A stretch of 64,000 nucleotides of DNA, taken from Bacillota bacterium (GTDB lineage Bacteria; Bacillota; Clostridia; Lachnospirales; Lachnospiraceae). The stretch spans positions 62,001 through 126,000 of the forward strand of contig JAEZOB010000003.1 in NCBI GenBank assembly GCA_023414355.1, given 5' to 3'. Of this stretch, positions 49,927-58,050 are shown in pieces. Under the pieces are notes generated by a model. The model saw only the letters and a program-made list of their open reading frames with translations, was not told the origin of the DNA and did not search any database. The stretch's first letter is position 1. Each line of letters starts with the position of its first letter. The translations under genes and the position numbers were made by a program.

Positions 49927-51204
49927 TTATTTGATTACTTTTAATCCGCCCATATAAGGCTGTAATGCAACCGGTATATTGATGGATCCATCTGCATTCA
50001 TATTATTCTCCAGGAAAGCAATCAGCATACGAGGGGGAGCAACTACAGTATTGTTCAAGGTATGGGCAAAATACTTGCCATTTTCCCCGTTTACACGGAT
50101 CTTTAAGCGGCGTGCCTGAGCGTCACCGAGGTTGGAACAGCTACCCACCTCGAAATATTTCTTCTGCCTCGGAGACCATGCCTCCACGTCAACGGATTTT
50201 ACCTTAAGGTCGGCCAAATCACCGGAACAGCATTCCAGCGTTCTCACCGGGATATCGAGGGTACGGAATAAGTCCACAGTATTCTGCCACAGCTTATCAT
50301 ACCACTGCATGCTGTCCTCAGGTTTGCAGACAACGATCATTTCCTGTTTCTCGAACTGGTGGATACGATATACCCCTCTCTCCTCAAGACCATGCGCTCC
50401 TTTTTCTTTTCTGAAACAGGGAGAATAGCTGGTCAGGGCATGGGGAAGATCCTCCTCCTGGAGGATGGTATCGATATATTTACCGATCATGGAATGCTCA
50501 CTGGTACCGATCAGATAGAGATCCTCACCTTCGATCTTATACATCATGGCATCCATCTCGGCAAAGCTCATAACTCCGGTTACAACTTCGCTTCGGATCA
50601 TGAAAGGAGGAATACAGTAAGTAAAACCGCGATCGATCATAAAATCTCTTGCATAGGAGATCACTGCGGAATGAAGTCTTGCGATATTACCCATCAGGTA
50701 ATAGAAGCCGTTACCGGCTACCTTTCTTGCACTATCAAGATCGATGCCGTTTAAATGCTCCATGATCTCGGTATGATAAGGGATTTCAAAATTCGGCACC
50801 ACAGGCTCGCCATAACGCTGAACTTCGACATTCTCGCTATCGTCCTTGCCGATGGGAACACTGGGGTCAATGATGTTCGGGATGGTCATCATGATCTTTT
50901 TAATTCTTTCCTCAAGCTCAGTTTCCTTAGTCTCTAGTTCGGCAAGACGTTCAGAATCAGCGGTTACCTGCTTCTTCAGCTCTTCAGCCTCGGCTTTTTT
51001 ACCCTGTGCCATAAGACCACCGATTTGCTTTGAGATTTTATTTCTTTCAAACCTGAGATTATCCGCTTCCTGCTTGGCATTTCTGCTTTCTGCATCCAGG
51101 GTGATCACCTCATCTACCAAGGGGAGTTTATTATCCTGAAACTTATTGCGGATATTCTGTTTTACAACTTCGGGATTTTCTCTGACAAATTTTAAATCTA
51201 ACAT
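49927..51204 (-). CDS. serS: Seryl-tRNA synthetase
   Basis: A 425-residue class II aminoacyl-tRNA synthetase. The N-terminal helical hairpin (about 30-100, RFERNKISKQIGGLMAQGKK) binds the long arm of tRNA-Ser. The catalytic domain follows with motif 2 (FRKEKGAHGLEERGVYRIHQ shown in part) and motif 3 (NGENGKYFAHTLNNTVVAPP). It charges tRNA-Ser with serine. The start at 51204 (MLDLKFVRENPEVVKQ) is the family start and has GGAGGCAGTT upstream; a longer reading into the leader is rejected. Expression is controlled by the T-box element upstream. Confidence 0.97.
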   Translation of the reverse strand: MLDLKFVRENPEVVKQNIRNKFQDNKLPLVDEVITLDAESRNAKQEADNLRFERNKISKQIGGLMAQGKKAEAEELKKQVTADSERLAELETKETELEERIKKIMMTIPNIIDPSVPIGKDDSENVEVQRYGEPVVPNFEIPYHTEIMEHLNGIDLDSARKVAGNGFYYLMGNIARLHSAVISYARDFMIDRGFTYCIPPFMIRSEVVTGVMSFAEMDAMMYKIEGEDLYLIGTSEHSMIGKYIDTILQEEDLPHALTSYSPCFRKEKGAHGLEERGVYRIHQFEKQEMIVVCKPEDSMQWYDKLWQNTVDLFRTLDIPVRTLECCSGDLADLKVKSVDVEAWSPRQKKYFEVGSCSNLGDAQARRLKIRVNGENGKYFAHTLNNTVVAPPRMLIAFLENNMNADGSINIPVALQPYMGGLKVIK

Positions 51205-51285
51205 AACTGCCTCCATTCTGCCGACTATGCGGCTTACTATCAATTGGTATGTCTTCCTTAAGTTTGTATGGGAGAAAATGGACAT

Positions 51286-51567
51286 AAAAAAATCCCAATC
51301 TCCCACACAATAAAATGGGACGAAAGGAATCCGCGTTGCCACCCAAATTGCCAGATGACAGTATTATCATGATGCTTTTCCATGATGATAATTTCATCTG
51401 ACCTCTCTTCTTGATCAGTACGTTAAAGGGTACCGGCCTTCGACTCATCGCCGACAGCTCCAAAAGTGGAAGGATTGTGCTTTTCACCGGTTTGCACCAA
51501 CCACCGGCTCTCTGAGAAAAAACAGTAATCGTAGCTTTTATCACAGCTGTATATGGTTCATTCAGTT
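51286..51567 (-). promoter_or_regulatory. T-box riboswitch of serS
   Basis: On the minus strand the leader begins with Stem I features (AGAGAGCCGG, GGTGCAAACCGG). It includes a long hairpin near 51361-51410 and the T-box core GGGTGGCAACGCGG (51331-51344). It ends in a terminator (TCCCATTTT...GATTGGGA, 51293-51320) with seven T (51286-51292). Uncharged tRNA-Ser would pair with the T-box and prevent termination. The specifier codon was not assigned with confidence. Confidence 0.93.
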
Positions 51568-51573
51568 TTCCTT

Positions 51574-51602
51574 ATTATATAACCGATGCTCCTGATTTTC
51601 AA
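51574..51602 (-). promoter_or_regulatory. Promoter of serS
   Basis: On the minus strand TTGAAA (51597-51602), 17-bp spacer, TATAAT (51574-51579), directly upstream of the T-box leader. Confidence 0.8.
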
Positions 51603-51668
51603 GTAAAATCTTTTAGAATAGGGCGGTTCATAGTAAAAAATGTATATTCGTTAGTTTATTAACAATAG

Positions 51669-51697
51669 TTGTCAAAAGGATAGCATGGTGCTATAAT
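51669..51697 (+). promoter_or_regulatory. Promoter of the ech-hyp operon
   Basis: TTGTCA (51669-51674), 17-bp spacer, TATAAT (51692-51697). The ~105-base leader that follows has a run of seven T at 51765-51771 after AGCTTTGGCA. Confidence 0.75.
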
Positions 51698-51808
51698 TAC
51701 AAAGGTTTTTGTCAACGATGCAGAGGGGTATTCGCACAAGAATAGCTTTATTGCAGCTTTGGCATTTTTTTATTTCACAAACAATCATAAGAAGCAAGGT
51801 GACGTGAC

Positions 51809-53731
51809 ATGTATGCAATATCAGCTTTAGTTTTATTTCCACTTATATCGGCAATACTCGTTGCTGTAGTAAAGAATAATACAGTAAGGGATATGATTGT
51901 CCGAATATGCGCAGTTGTTACCGCAGGACTTACTTTAGCGGTCGTATTTCAATATTTTAGTAATGGTATATCATTTCAATTCGAACAGAATGAGATGATT
52001 GATTACATAATCACCCTGCTCGAGATTGCCATCGCAATATTCATTATTACAGTAGGAATTAAAAATAAGAAATATATTGCAGTGCTATTTTCTGCAATCC
52101 AGACACCCTTGATCCTATGGTTTGAATTTACAGGGAAAAAGTCCATAGAGATTCAGACCGGAATCATATTCGACAAGCTGACTGCCATCATGGTTTTGGT
52201 GGTCGGAATTGTCGGAAGCTTAATCTGTATTTATGCCATCGGATATATGAAATGGTATCATTATCATCATGAAGATTATCCGGTAAGAAAGAATTTCTTT
52301 CTGTCAATATTGTTCATATTCCTGTCAGCTATGTTCGGATTGGTTCTGAGCAATGATCTGACCTGGCTGTATTTCTGTTGGGAGGTTACAACCCTGTGTT
52401 CCTTCCTTTTAATCGGATATACAAAGACAAAGGAAGCGAAGAAGAATTCCTTCCGTGCATTAATCTATAATCTGGGTGGTGGTCTTTGCTTTGCATTGGC
52501 TATCGTTTATATCGGAATGAATTTTGAAACATTGGAATTATCAACTCTAATCAAGATGCATCCGGAAGCAAATGTTTTAATTCCTGTATTTTTGCTTTCC
52601 ATCGCGGCTCTGACAAAATCAGCACAGTTCCCGTTCTCCTCCTGGTTACTTGGAGCAATGGTGGCTCCGACGCCATCCTCAGCCTTACTGCATTCTGCTA
52701 CAATGGTTAAGGCAGGTGTCTATCTGATTATCAGATTGGCTCCTTTGCTTGGTAATTCGTCAGTAGGTAAAATTGTGACGCTGATCGGTGGGGTAACCTT
52801 TTTGGCCTGTTCCCTGATGGCAATATCTCAAAGCGATGCAAAAAAGATCCTTGCTTATTCAACCATAGCGAATCTGGGATTGATTGTAATCTGTGCCAGT
52901 GTAGGAACTCAGGAATCCTTATGGGCTGCAATCCTGCTTGTCATATTCCATTCAGTATCCAAATCCCTACTCTTTATTTCAGTAGGTTCGGTAGAGCATC
53001 AGATCGGAAGTCGAAATGTTGAGGATATGGATATCCTGACTAAGGTATCAAGAAAATTATCCTTATATATGATGATCGGAATCGCAGGAATGTTCCTGGC
53101 ACCCTTCGGTATGCTGATATCGAAATGGGTAGCGATGAAAGCCTTCATTGATTCTGATAACATATTGATTGTTATTATATTGGCGTATGGTAGTGCGGCA
53201 ACCTTATTCTATTGGTCAAAATGGCTGGGTAAACTGGTATCCAATGCCAACGTCAAAAACCTTGAGAAGCAGTCCTTCCGTAAGGATGAAGAAATTCCTA
53301 TCTTCATTCATGCAGTATTGGTAGTAGTATCCTGTTTCTCTTTCCCGTTGATCTCAAAATATGCTTTGGTTCCATACCTGACCGGCTTATTCCATTCAGA
53401 TGCATTGGTTCCTATCGGCACCAGTGATGTGAAGATTATGCTTTATATGCTCAGTATGCTGATTATTCTGCCAATCAGCTTCATCCCGATTTATAAGGGG
53501 GACAAGCGCAGAAGAGTACCGATTTACATGGCAGGTGAGAATACGGGTAATAATGAAAGCTTCCATGGCTCTATGGGTGTTAACCGAAAGGTCGAGCTGC
53601 GTAACTGGTATATGGAAGGCTATTTCGGTGTGAAACGCTTAACTTTGTGGAGCAATCTGATCTCCATCGGACTTCTTTGTGCAGGCGCAATTTTACTGGT
53701 AGGAGGCTTGGCTGCGTTATGGAAATACTAA
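51809..53731 (+). CDS. echA: Ech hydrogenase membrane subunit A (NuoL/MrpA-like)
   Basis: A 640-residue polytopic protein (about 16 helices) of the proton-conducting NuoL/MrpA family. The conserved core reads STYLCSW-like WEVTTLCSFLLIGYTKTKEA near 195, SAQFPFSSWLLGAMVAPTPSS near 270 (with the family Lys just before it), and HSATMVKAGVYLIIR near 295. In Ech hydrogenases this subunit moves H+ or Na+ as electrons flow from ferredoxin to protons. It is the first gene of echABCDEF, in the order known from Methanosarcina and thermophilic Clostridia. The ribosome binding site is AAGGTGACGTGAC. It overlaps echB by 13 bp. Confidence 0.9.
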   Translation: MYAISALVLFPLISAILVAVVKNNTVRDMIVRICAVVTAGLTLAVVFQYFSNGISFQFEQNEMIDYIITLLEIAIAIFIITVGIKNKKYIAVLFSAIQTPLILWFEFTGKKSIEIQTGIIFDKLTAIMVLVVGIVGSLICIYAIGYMKWYHYHHEDYPVRKNFFLSILFIFLSAMFGLVLSNDLTWLYFCWEVTTLCSFLLIGYTKTKEAKKNSFRALIYNLGGGLCFALAIVYIGMNFETLELSTLIKMHPEANVLIPVFLLSIAALTKSAQFPFSSWLLGAMVAPTPSSALLHSATMVKAGVYLIIRLAPLLGNSSVGKIVTLIGGVTFLACSLMAISQSDAKKILAYSTIANLGLIVICASVGTQESLWAAILLVIFHSVSKSLLFISVGSVEHQIGSRNVEDMDILTKVSRKLSLYMMIGIAGMFLAPFGMLISKWVAMKAFIDSDNILIVIILAYGSAATLFYWSKWLGKLVSNANVKNLEKQSFRKDEEIPIFIHAVLVVVSCFSFPLISKYALVPYLTGLFHSDALVPIGTSDVKIMLYMLSMLIILPISFIPIYKGDKRRRVPIYMAGENTGNNESFHGSMGVNRKVELRNWYMEGYFGVKRLTLWSNLISIGLLCAGAILLVGGLAALWKY

Positions 53732-54579
53732 GAGGAATATTGATCATAATTCTTGCTCCGCTGGTAGGCGGACTATTGACAGGAATAGACAGGATCATCA
53801 CAGCCAGAATGCAGGGAAGGCAGGGCCCTCCGGTACTGCAACCCTTTTATGATGTGCTGAAGCTGATCCAGAAGGAATCGATCGAAGTAAACTCCATGCA
53901 TCGTTTCTTTGTATATATTTCTTTGATCTTTGTATTGTTTACAACAGAGATTCTGCTGTCAGGAGGAGATATGCTGCTGGCGGTGTTTGCCTTAACCTTA
54001 GGTTCTGTATTCTTTGTACTCGGCGGATATGCATCTAACTCACCCTACAGTATTATCGGTTCAGAACGTGAGTTGCTTCAGATTATGGCTTATGAGCCAA
54101 TGGTCCTTTTGGCTTGCGTTGGTCTGTATTATGCAGATAACAGCTTTTTTGTTCATGAAATAATTGACAACAGATTACCGGCTATTGTATTTTTACCTGG
54201 CGTATTCATAGGCTTGGTATTTATTCTGACGATAAAGCTTCGTAAATCTCCCTTCGATTTAAGCATGTCTCATCATGGACATCAGGAAATCGTCAAAGGG
54301 ATCACTACGGAATATTCCGGTAGGGATCTGGCAGTGATCGAAGTAACCCATTGGTATGAGATGATTATTTCCCTGACTCTGGTGTATGTATTTTTTGCGA
54401 CTGCACTTCCGATCAGCCGTATCCTTGCACTGGTAGCCTGCGGGGTTGTTTATCTGTTTGAAATCCTCATTGATAATGCCTTTGCCAGATTAAAATGGCA
54501 GCATGCCCTGAATTCCGCCTGGGTAATCACAGGAGTACTGGGTATTATGAACCTTTTGATTTTATCCTTCTTCAGATAA
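53719..54579 (+). CDS. echB: Ech hydrogenase membrane subunit B (NuoH-like)
   Basis: A 286-residue membrane protein with about eight helices, of the complex I subunit 1 (NuoH/HyfC/EchB) family. RMQGRQGPPVLQPFYDVLKL (about 31-50) is the conserved cytoplasmic loop that contacts the soluble arm; ERELLQIMAYEPM (about 115) and SPFDLSMSHHGHQEIVKGITTEYSG (in pieces near 178-203) also match. It anchors the catalytic subunits and forms part of the ion path. The ATG at 53719 is the family start, with AGGAGG 12-13 bases upstream inside echA. Confidence 0.9.
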   Translation: MEILRGILIIILAPLVGGLLTGIDRIITARMQGRQGPPVLQPFYDVLKLIQKESIEVNSMHRFFVYISLIFVLFTTEILLSGGDMLLAVFALTLGSVFFVLGGYASNSPYSIIGSERELLQIMAYEPMVLLACVGLYYADNSFFVHEIIDNRLPAIVFLPGVFIGLVFILTIKLRKSPFDLSMSHHGHQEIVKGITTEYSGRDLAVIEVTHWYEMIISLTLVYVFFATALPISRILALVACGVVYLFEILIDNAFARLKWQHALNSAWVITGVLGIMNLLILSFFR

Positions 54580-54682
54580 AATGGGAAAAGAAATTTGGAA
54601 GCTCACATGGGCGCTCATTCCTTGTTCTTCTTTCGTTATTAAAATGATACGGCTTTCTATTAATGCCAGAGTGGAGAGTACT

Positions 54683-55138
54683 ATGAAATTTGTAAAGAAA
54701 TCACCATGGATTTTACATTATGACGGTTCCAGCTGTAACGGATGTGACATCGAGGTTCTCGCCTGTCTCACTCCTTTATACGATGTGGAACGGTTTGGTA
54801 TCATAAATACAGGGAATCCGAAGCATGCGGATATCCTTCTGATTACAGGAAGTGTAAATGAACAGAATATTCCTGTAGTAAAGCAGCTGTATGAGCAGAT
54901 GGCTGAGCCTAAGGTGGTTGTGGCAGTGGGCATCTGCGCCAATTCAGGAGGCATTTTCGCAGAGTGCTACAATGTCGTTGGTGGTGTGGATCAGGTGCTT
55001 CCGGTAGATGTGTATGTTCCGGGATGTGCCGCAAGACCGGAAGCTATCATTGATGGCGTGGTTCAGGCACTTGCTGTTCTGGAAGAAAAGCAGAAAACAG
55101 CCAGACAGTCGAAGACAATCGGTCAGAAACGGAGGTAA
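54683..55138 (+). CDS. echC: Ech hydrogenase small subunit (NuoB-like)
   Basis: A 151-residue [NiFe]-hydrogenase small subunit. The four ligands of the proximal 4Fe-4S cluster are Cys18 and Cys21 (SSCNGCDIEVLA), Cys85 (GICANSGG) and Cys115 (VPGCAARPE). Electrons pass from the ferredoxin subunit to the Ni-Fe site through this cluster. An ATG at 54581, one base after the echB stop, is in frame and would add 34 residues but has no ribosome binding site; the ATG at 54683 has GGAG six bases upstream and gives the usual length. Unusually, this leaves 103 untranslated but open bases. Confidence 0.88.
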   Translation: MKFVKKSPWILHYDGSSCNGCDIEVLACLTPLYDVERFGIINTGNPKHADILLITGSVNEQNIPVVKQLYEQMAEPKVVVAVGICANSGGIFAECYNVVGGVDQVLPVDVYVPGCAARPEAIIDGVVQALAVLEEKQKTARQSKTIGQKRR

Positions 55139-55139
55139 T

Positions 55140-55538
55140 ATGGGACAGCAAACAATCAAACCAATTATGTCGAAGGAACTGCTTTCTGAGACACTTCGTC
55201 TGAAAAATAAGGGATATCGCCTGGTGGCTATCTCATGTACAAGTATTGAGCAGCGATCAGAGAAAACTGCTGAAGCGGAGAACACTTCTGAGGGAAATCC
55301 GACAATGGAATTGAGCTATTCCTTTGATAAGGACTATGATTTATTAACCTTAAGAGTTATGACTGATACAGAGGAAAGAATCTCAAGCATCAGTGTCATG
55401 TATCCTTTTGCATTCTTATATGAGAATGAAATTAAAGAGCTGTTCGGGGTTAGAATTAAGGATATCTCAGTTGATTTTAACAACACATTATACAAAATTC
55501 CGGTAAAGACACCTTTTAAGAAAGCGGGGGATGAATAA
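55140..55538 (+). CDS. echD: Ech hydrogenase subunit D (NuoC-like)
   Basis: A 132-residue protein of the complex I 30-kDa subunit (NuoC) family. The conserved C-terminal part is clear: SVMYPFAFLYENEIKELFGV near 85-104 and FNNTLYKIPVKTPFK at the end. The N-terminal half is short and divergent, with a variable Glu/Thr-rich loop near 35-55. It is a structural part of the soluble arm with no cofactor. The start is set by GGAGGTAAT; the stop overlaps the echE start by one base (TAATG), so translation is coupled. Confidence 0.85.
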   Translation: MGQQTIKPIMSKELLSETLRLKNKGYRLVAISCTSIEQRSEKTAEAENTSEGNPTMELSYSFDKDYDLLTLRVMTDTEERISSISVMYPFAFLYENEIKELFGVRIKDISVDFNNTLYKIPVKTPFKKAGDE

Positions 55539-56617
55539 TGGGAAAGAGAACAGTAATTCCCTTTGGTCCTCAGCATCCGGTATTACCGGAGCCGATCCAT
55601 CTGGATTTGGTATTAGAGGATGAGACAGTAGTTGAGGCGATTCCAAGAATCGGATATATTCACAGAGGCTTGGAAAAGCTTGTAGAAAAGAAGGATTTTC
55701 AACAATATACCTATGTTGCAGAGCGTATCTGCGGGATATGTTCCTTCATGCATGGCATGGGCTATTGTATGACGATAGAGAGTATCATGGATATCAAAAT
55801 TCCGGAGAGAGCTGAGTTCCTTAGAACTATTTGGGCAGAGCTCTCCCGTATGCACAGTCATACCCTATGGCTCGGATTACTGGCGGATGCCTTTGGATTT
55901 GAAAGCTTATTTATGCATTCTTGGAAGATCAGGGAGCAGATTCTGGATATTTTTGAGGAAACCACCGGAGGAAGAGTCATCTTCTCTGTGTGTGATATCG
56001 GTGGAGTCAGAAAGGATATCAGTTCTGAGACACTGCAGAAGATCGTTACGATACTGGATCAGGTGGAAAAGGATTTAAAGGAGATAACCGAGGTATTCTT
56101 GCATGATGCTTCCGTCAAGAGCAGAACCAAGGGTGTCGGTGTATTATCTAAGGAAGCCGCCTTTGATCTCGGTGCAGTCGGACCGATGGCAAGAGCAAGC
56201 GGTATTGACATGGATATGAGAACCCAGGGTTATGCAGCCTACGGAAAATTGAATTTCTCGCCGATTATAGAGAAAAAGGGCGACTGCTATGCGAGAACCA
56301 AGGTCAGAATCAGAGAAATCTTCCAATCGATCGATTTGATTAAGCAATGTGTTGCAATCATCCCAGAAGGTGAGATTAAAGTGAAAGTAACAGGAAATCC
56401 GAAGGGTGAGTATTTCACAAGAATAGAACAGCCACGTGGGGAGGTAGTGTATTATGCAAAGGGCAACGGTACAAAATTCTTGGATCGAATGAGAGTCAGA
56501 ACACCTACCTTTGCCAACATTCCCGCACTTCTCGAGACGCTGAAGGGGTGTGCTCTGGCCGATGTGCCGATTCTGATCTTAACCATAGACCCCTGTATCA
56601 GCTGCACGGAAAGATAA
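55538..56617 (+). CDS. echE: Ech hydrogenase large subunit, Ni-Fe site (NuoD-like)
   Basis: A 359-residue [NiFe]-hydrogenase catalytic subunit of group 4. The Ni-Fe ligands are RICGIC (Cys65, Cys68) and the C-terminal DPCISCTER (Cys353, Cys356). Both pairs are intact, unlike NuoD of complex I, so it is a true hydrogenase. The protein ends exactly at the Arg of the second motif, so there is no C-terminal tail for a maturation protease to remove; this agrees with known EchE and with the absence of a protease gene in this operon. It reduces protons with electrons from reduced ferredoxin, or the reverse. Confidence 0.93.
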   Translation: MGKRTVIPFGPQHPVLPEPIHLDLVLEDETVVEAIPRIGYIHRGLEKLVEKKDFQQYTYVAERICGICSFMHGMGYCMTIESIMDIKIPERAEFLRTIWAELSRMHSHTLWLGLLADAFGFESLFMHSWKIREQILDIFEETTGGRVIFSVCDIGGVRKDISSETLQKIVTILDQVEKDLKEITEVFLHDASVKSRTKGVGVLSKEAAFDLGAVGPMARASGIDMDMRTQGYAAYGKLNFSPIIEKKGDCYARTKVRIREIFQSIDLIKQCVAIIPEGEIKVKVTGNPKGEYFTRIEQPRGEVVYYAKGNGTKFLDRMRVRTPTFANIPALLETLKGCALADVPILILTIDPCISCTER

Positions 56618-56632
56618 TGGAAGGAGAACAGC

Positions 56633-56995
56633 ATGTCTTTTTTTAGTATGACAAAAACTCTTTTAAAAAATATGTTTCACGGCCCTTATACCGTATTGTA
56701 TCCTATCAAGACGAAGGATAAGTATGAACGCACCAGAGGTAAGGTAGCAATCGATATCGATGATTGCATTTTCTGCAGCATGTGTCAGAGACGCTGTCCC
56801 ACCGGAGCGATTACTGTAGATAAGGGTGCATCCTCCTGGAGCATCGAACGTTTTTCTTGCATTCAGTGCAGCTATTGTACCGAGGTGTGTCCTAAGAAGT
56901 GTCTTCATATGGACCATCAGTACACGACACCATCAAGTGATAAGACAAGGGATGATTATATCAAATGCACGAATACCCAATCACTCAGCGAATAA
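56633..56995 (+). CDS. echF: Ech hydrogenase ferredoxin-like subunit (NuoI-like)
   Basis: A 120-residue protein with two 4Fe-4S clusters: CIFCSMCQRRCP (about 44-55) and CIQCSYCTEVCP (about 79-90). It takes electrons from soluble ferredoxin and passes them to EchC. The N-terminal segment (SMTKTLLKNMFHGPYTVLYP) matches EchF. The ribosome binding site is AAGGAGAACAGC. The last 31 bp overlap hypA, which ties the structural and maturation genes together in translation. Confidence 0.92.
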   Translation: MSFFSMTKTLLKNMFHGPYTVLYPIKTKDKYERTRGKVAIDIDDCIFCSMCQRRCPTGAITVDKGASSWSIERFSCIQCSYCTEVCPKKCLHMDHQYTTPSSDKTRDDYIKCTNTQSLSE

Positions 56996-57303
56996 TTGAG
57001 ATAGCAGAGGAATATGCTGTAAAGAACAATGCGGACGAGGTCAAGGAAATCAATCTTGTCATTGGGGATTATTCCGGCTATGTGGCCAGTTCCATTGAAT
57101 TGTACTTTGATATCATTGCAGAGGGAAGCCGCTCTGAGAGGGCCAGACTGAATATTGAACGGGTTGTCCCGAAACTAAAATGTGAGGGCTGTGGAGAATA
57201 TTTTGAGCGTAAGCCCTTTACTTTTCTCTGTCCTCATTGTGGCGGGGAAGGACGTCCGACAGAAATCGGACAGGAGTTCTATGTAAAATCAATTATCGTA
57301 TGA
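56965..57303 (+). CDS. hypA: Hydrogenase nickel-insertion protein HypA
   Basis: A 112-residue HypA. The N-terminal MHEYPIT holds the conserved His2-Glu3 nickel site; the zinc site is formed by CEGCG (about 73-77) and CPHCGG (about 89-94). It delivers nickel to the large subunit together with HypB. It overlaps echF by 31 bp, and its start lies in the final codons of that gene. About 90 bp with a TAGTTTGT/ACAAACTA hairpin (57331-57338 with 57356-57363) separate it from hypB. Confidence 0.92.
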   Translation: MHEYPITQRIIEIAEEYAVKNNADEVKEINLVIGDYSGYVASSIELYFDIIAEGSRSERARLNIERVVPKLKCEGCGEYFERKPFTFLCPHCGGEGRPTEIGQEFYVKSIIV

Positions 57304-57396
57304 GTGACTTAACGCAGCATTTCTACTTAGTAGTTTGTAAATGAGTTTTCCCGGCACAAACTAATTCAATGAGTAGCTTTAAGAATGGAGAAACAT

Positions 57397-58050
57397 ATGT
57401 CAGAGAATAAAGAAATTGAAATCATGCAATCTGTCTATGATAAGAATGATGAGGTTGCAGCCAAAATTAACGAGGAACTGACAGGGAAGAATATCTTTGC
57501 CATTAATGTTATGGGTGCTCCCGGAGCAGGGAAGACAACCTCGTTGATTCAGATCATCAAGAGACTGAAGCAGGTTACTCCATATGTGATTGAGGGTGAT
57601 ATTGAGGCGGATTTTGATACAAAGACACTTCAAGCACTGGGAGTAAAAGCAATACAGATCAATACCGGCGGCGCCTGTCATCTGGATTCTCCACTGATCG
57701 GTAACGCTGTCGAGGAAATGAAACTGGAGCATGGGGTTCTCTTTATTGAAAATATTGGTAATCTGGTATGTCCTGCCGAATTTATGATCGGTGAGCATGC
57801 AAAGATGCTGATCTCAACTGTTACCGAGGGCAGCGATAAACCCTACAAATATCCGTTGGCTTTTGAAAAGGCAGATCTGATTCTAATCAATAAATGCGAT
57901 CTTTTGCCCTATGTGGATTTTGACGAGGACTTCTTTTTGAAGGGAGTCAGGGGACTGAATAAAAAGGCACCTGTTATCAAGGTATCCGGTAAAACAGAAG
58001 AAGGATATGATGAAGTAGTAGCATGGATTATGGAAAGAGTAAACGCATAA
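57397..58050 (+). CDS. hypB: Hydrogenase nickel-insertion GTPase HypB
   Basis: A 217-residue GTPase. P-loop GAPGAGKTT at 40-48, the metal site GGACHLDS near 91-98 with Cys-His, and NKCD near 168 for guanine recognition. The N-terminal His-rich or CxxCGC nickel-storage sequence of some HypB proteins is absent, so it is a simple insertion GTPase. The start at 57397 has GGAG six bases upstream; an ATG 12 bases earlier would overlap that site. It overlaps hypF by 28 bp. Confidence 0.93.
   Translation: MSENKEIEIMQSVYDKNDEVAAKINEELTGKNIFAINVMGAPGAGKTTSLIQIIKRLKQVTPYVIEGDIEADFDTKTLQALGVKAIQINTGGACHLDSPLIGNAVEEMKLEHGVLFIENIGNLVCPAEFMIGEHAKMLISTVTEGSDKPYKYPLAFEKADLILINKCDLLPYVDFDEDFFLKGVRGLNKKAPVIKVSGKTEEGYDEVVAWIMERVNA

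Noticed and set aside
49661..49944. Overlapping ORFs of 69-75 codons on both strands
   Set aside because: They lie in the long inverted repeat, where open frames on one strand mirror those on the other; there is no ribosome binding site or recognisable product.
54581..54682. 34-residue N-terminal extension of EchC
   Set aside because: Open and in frame, but lacking a ribosome binding site and absent from the usual family length; kept only as an alternative start.
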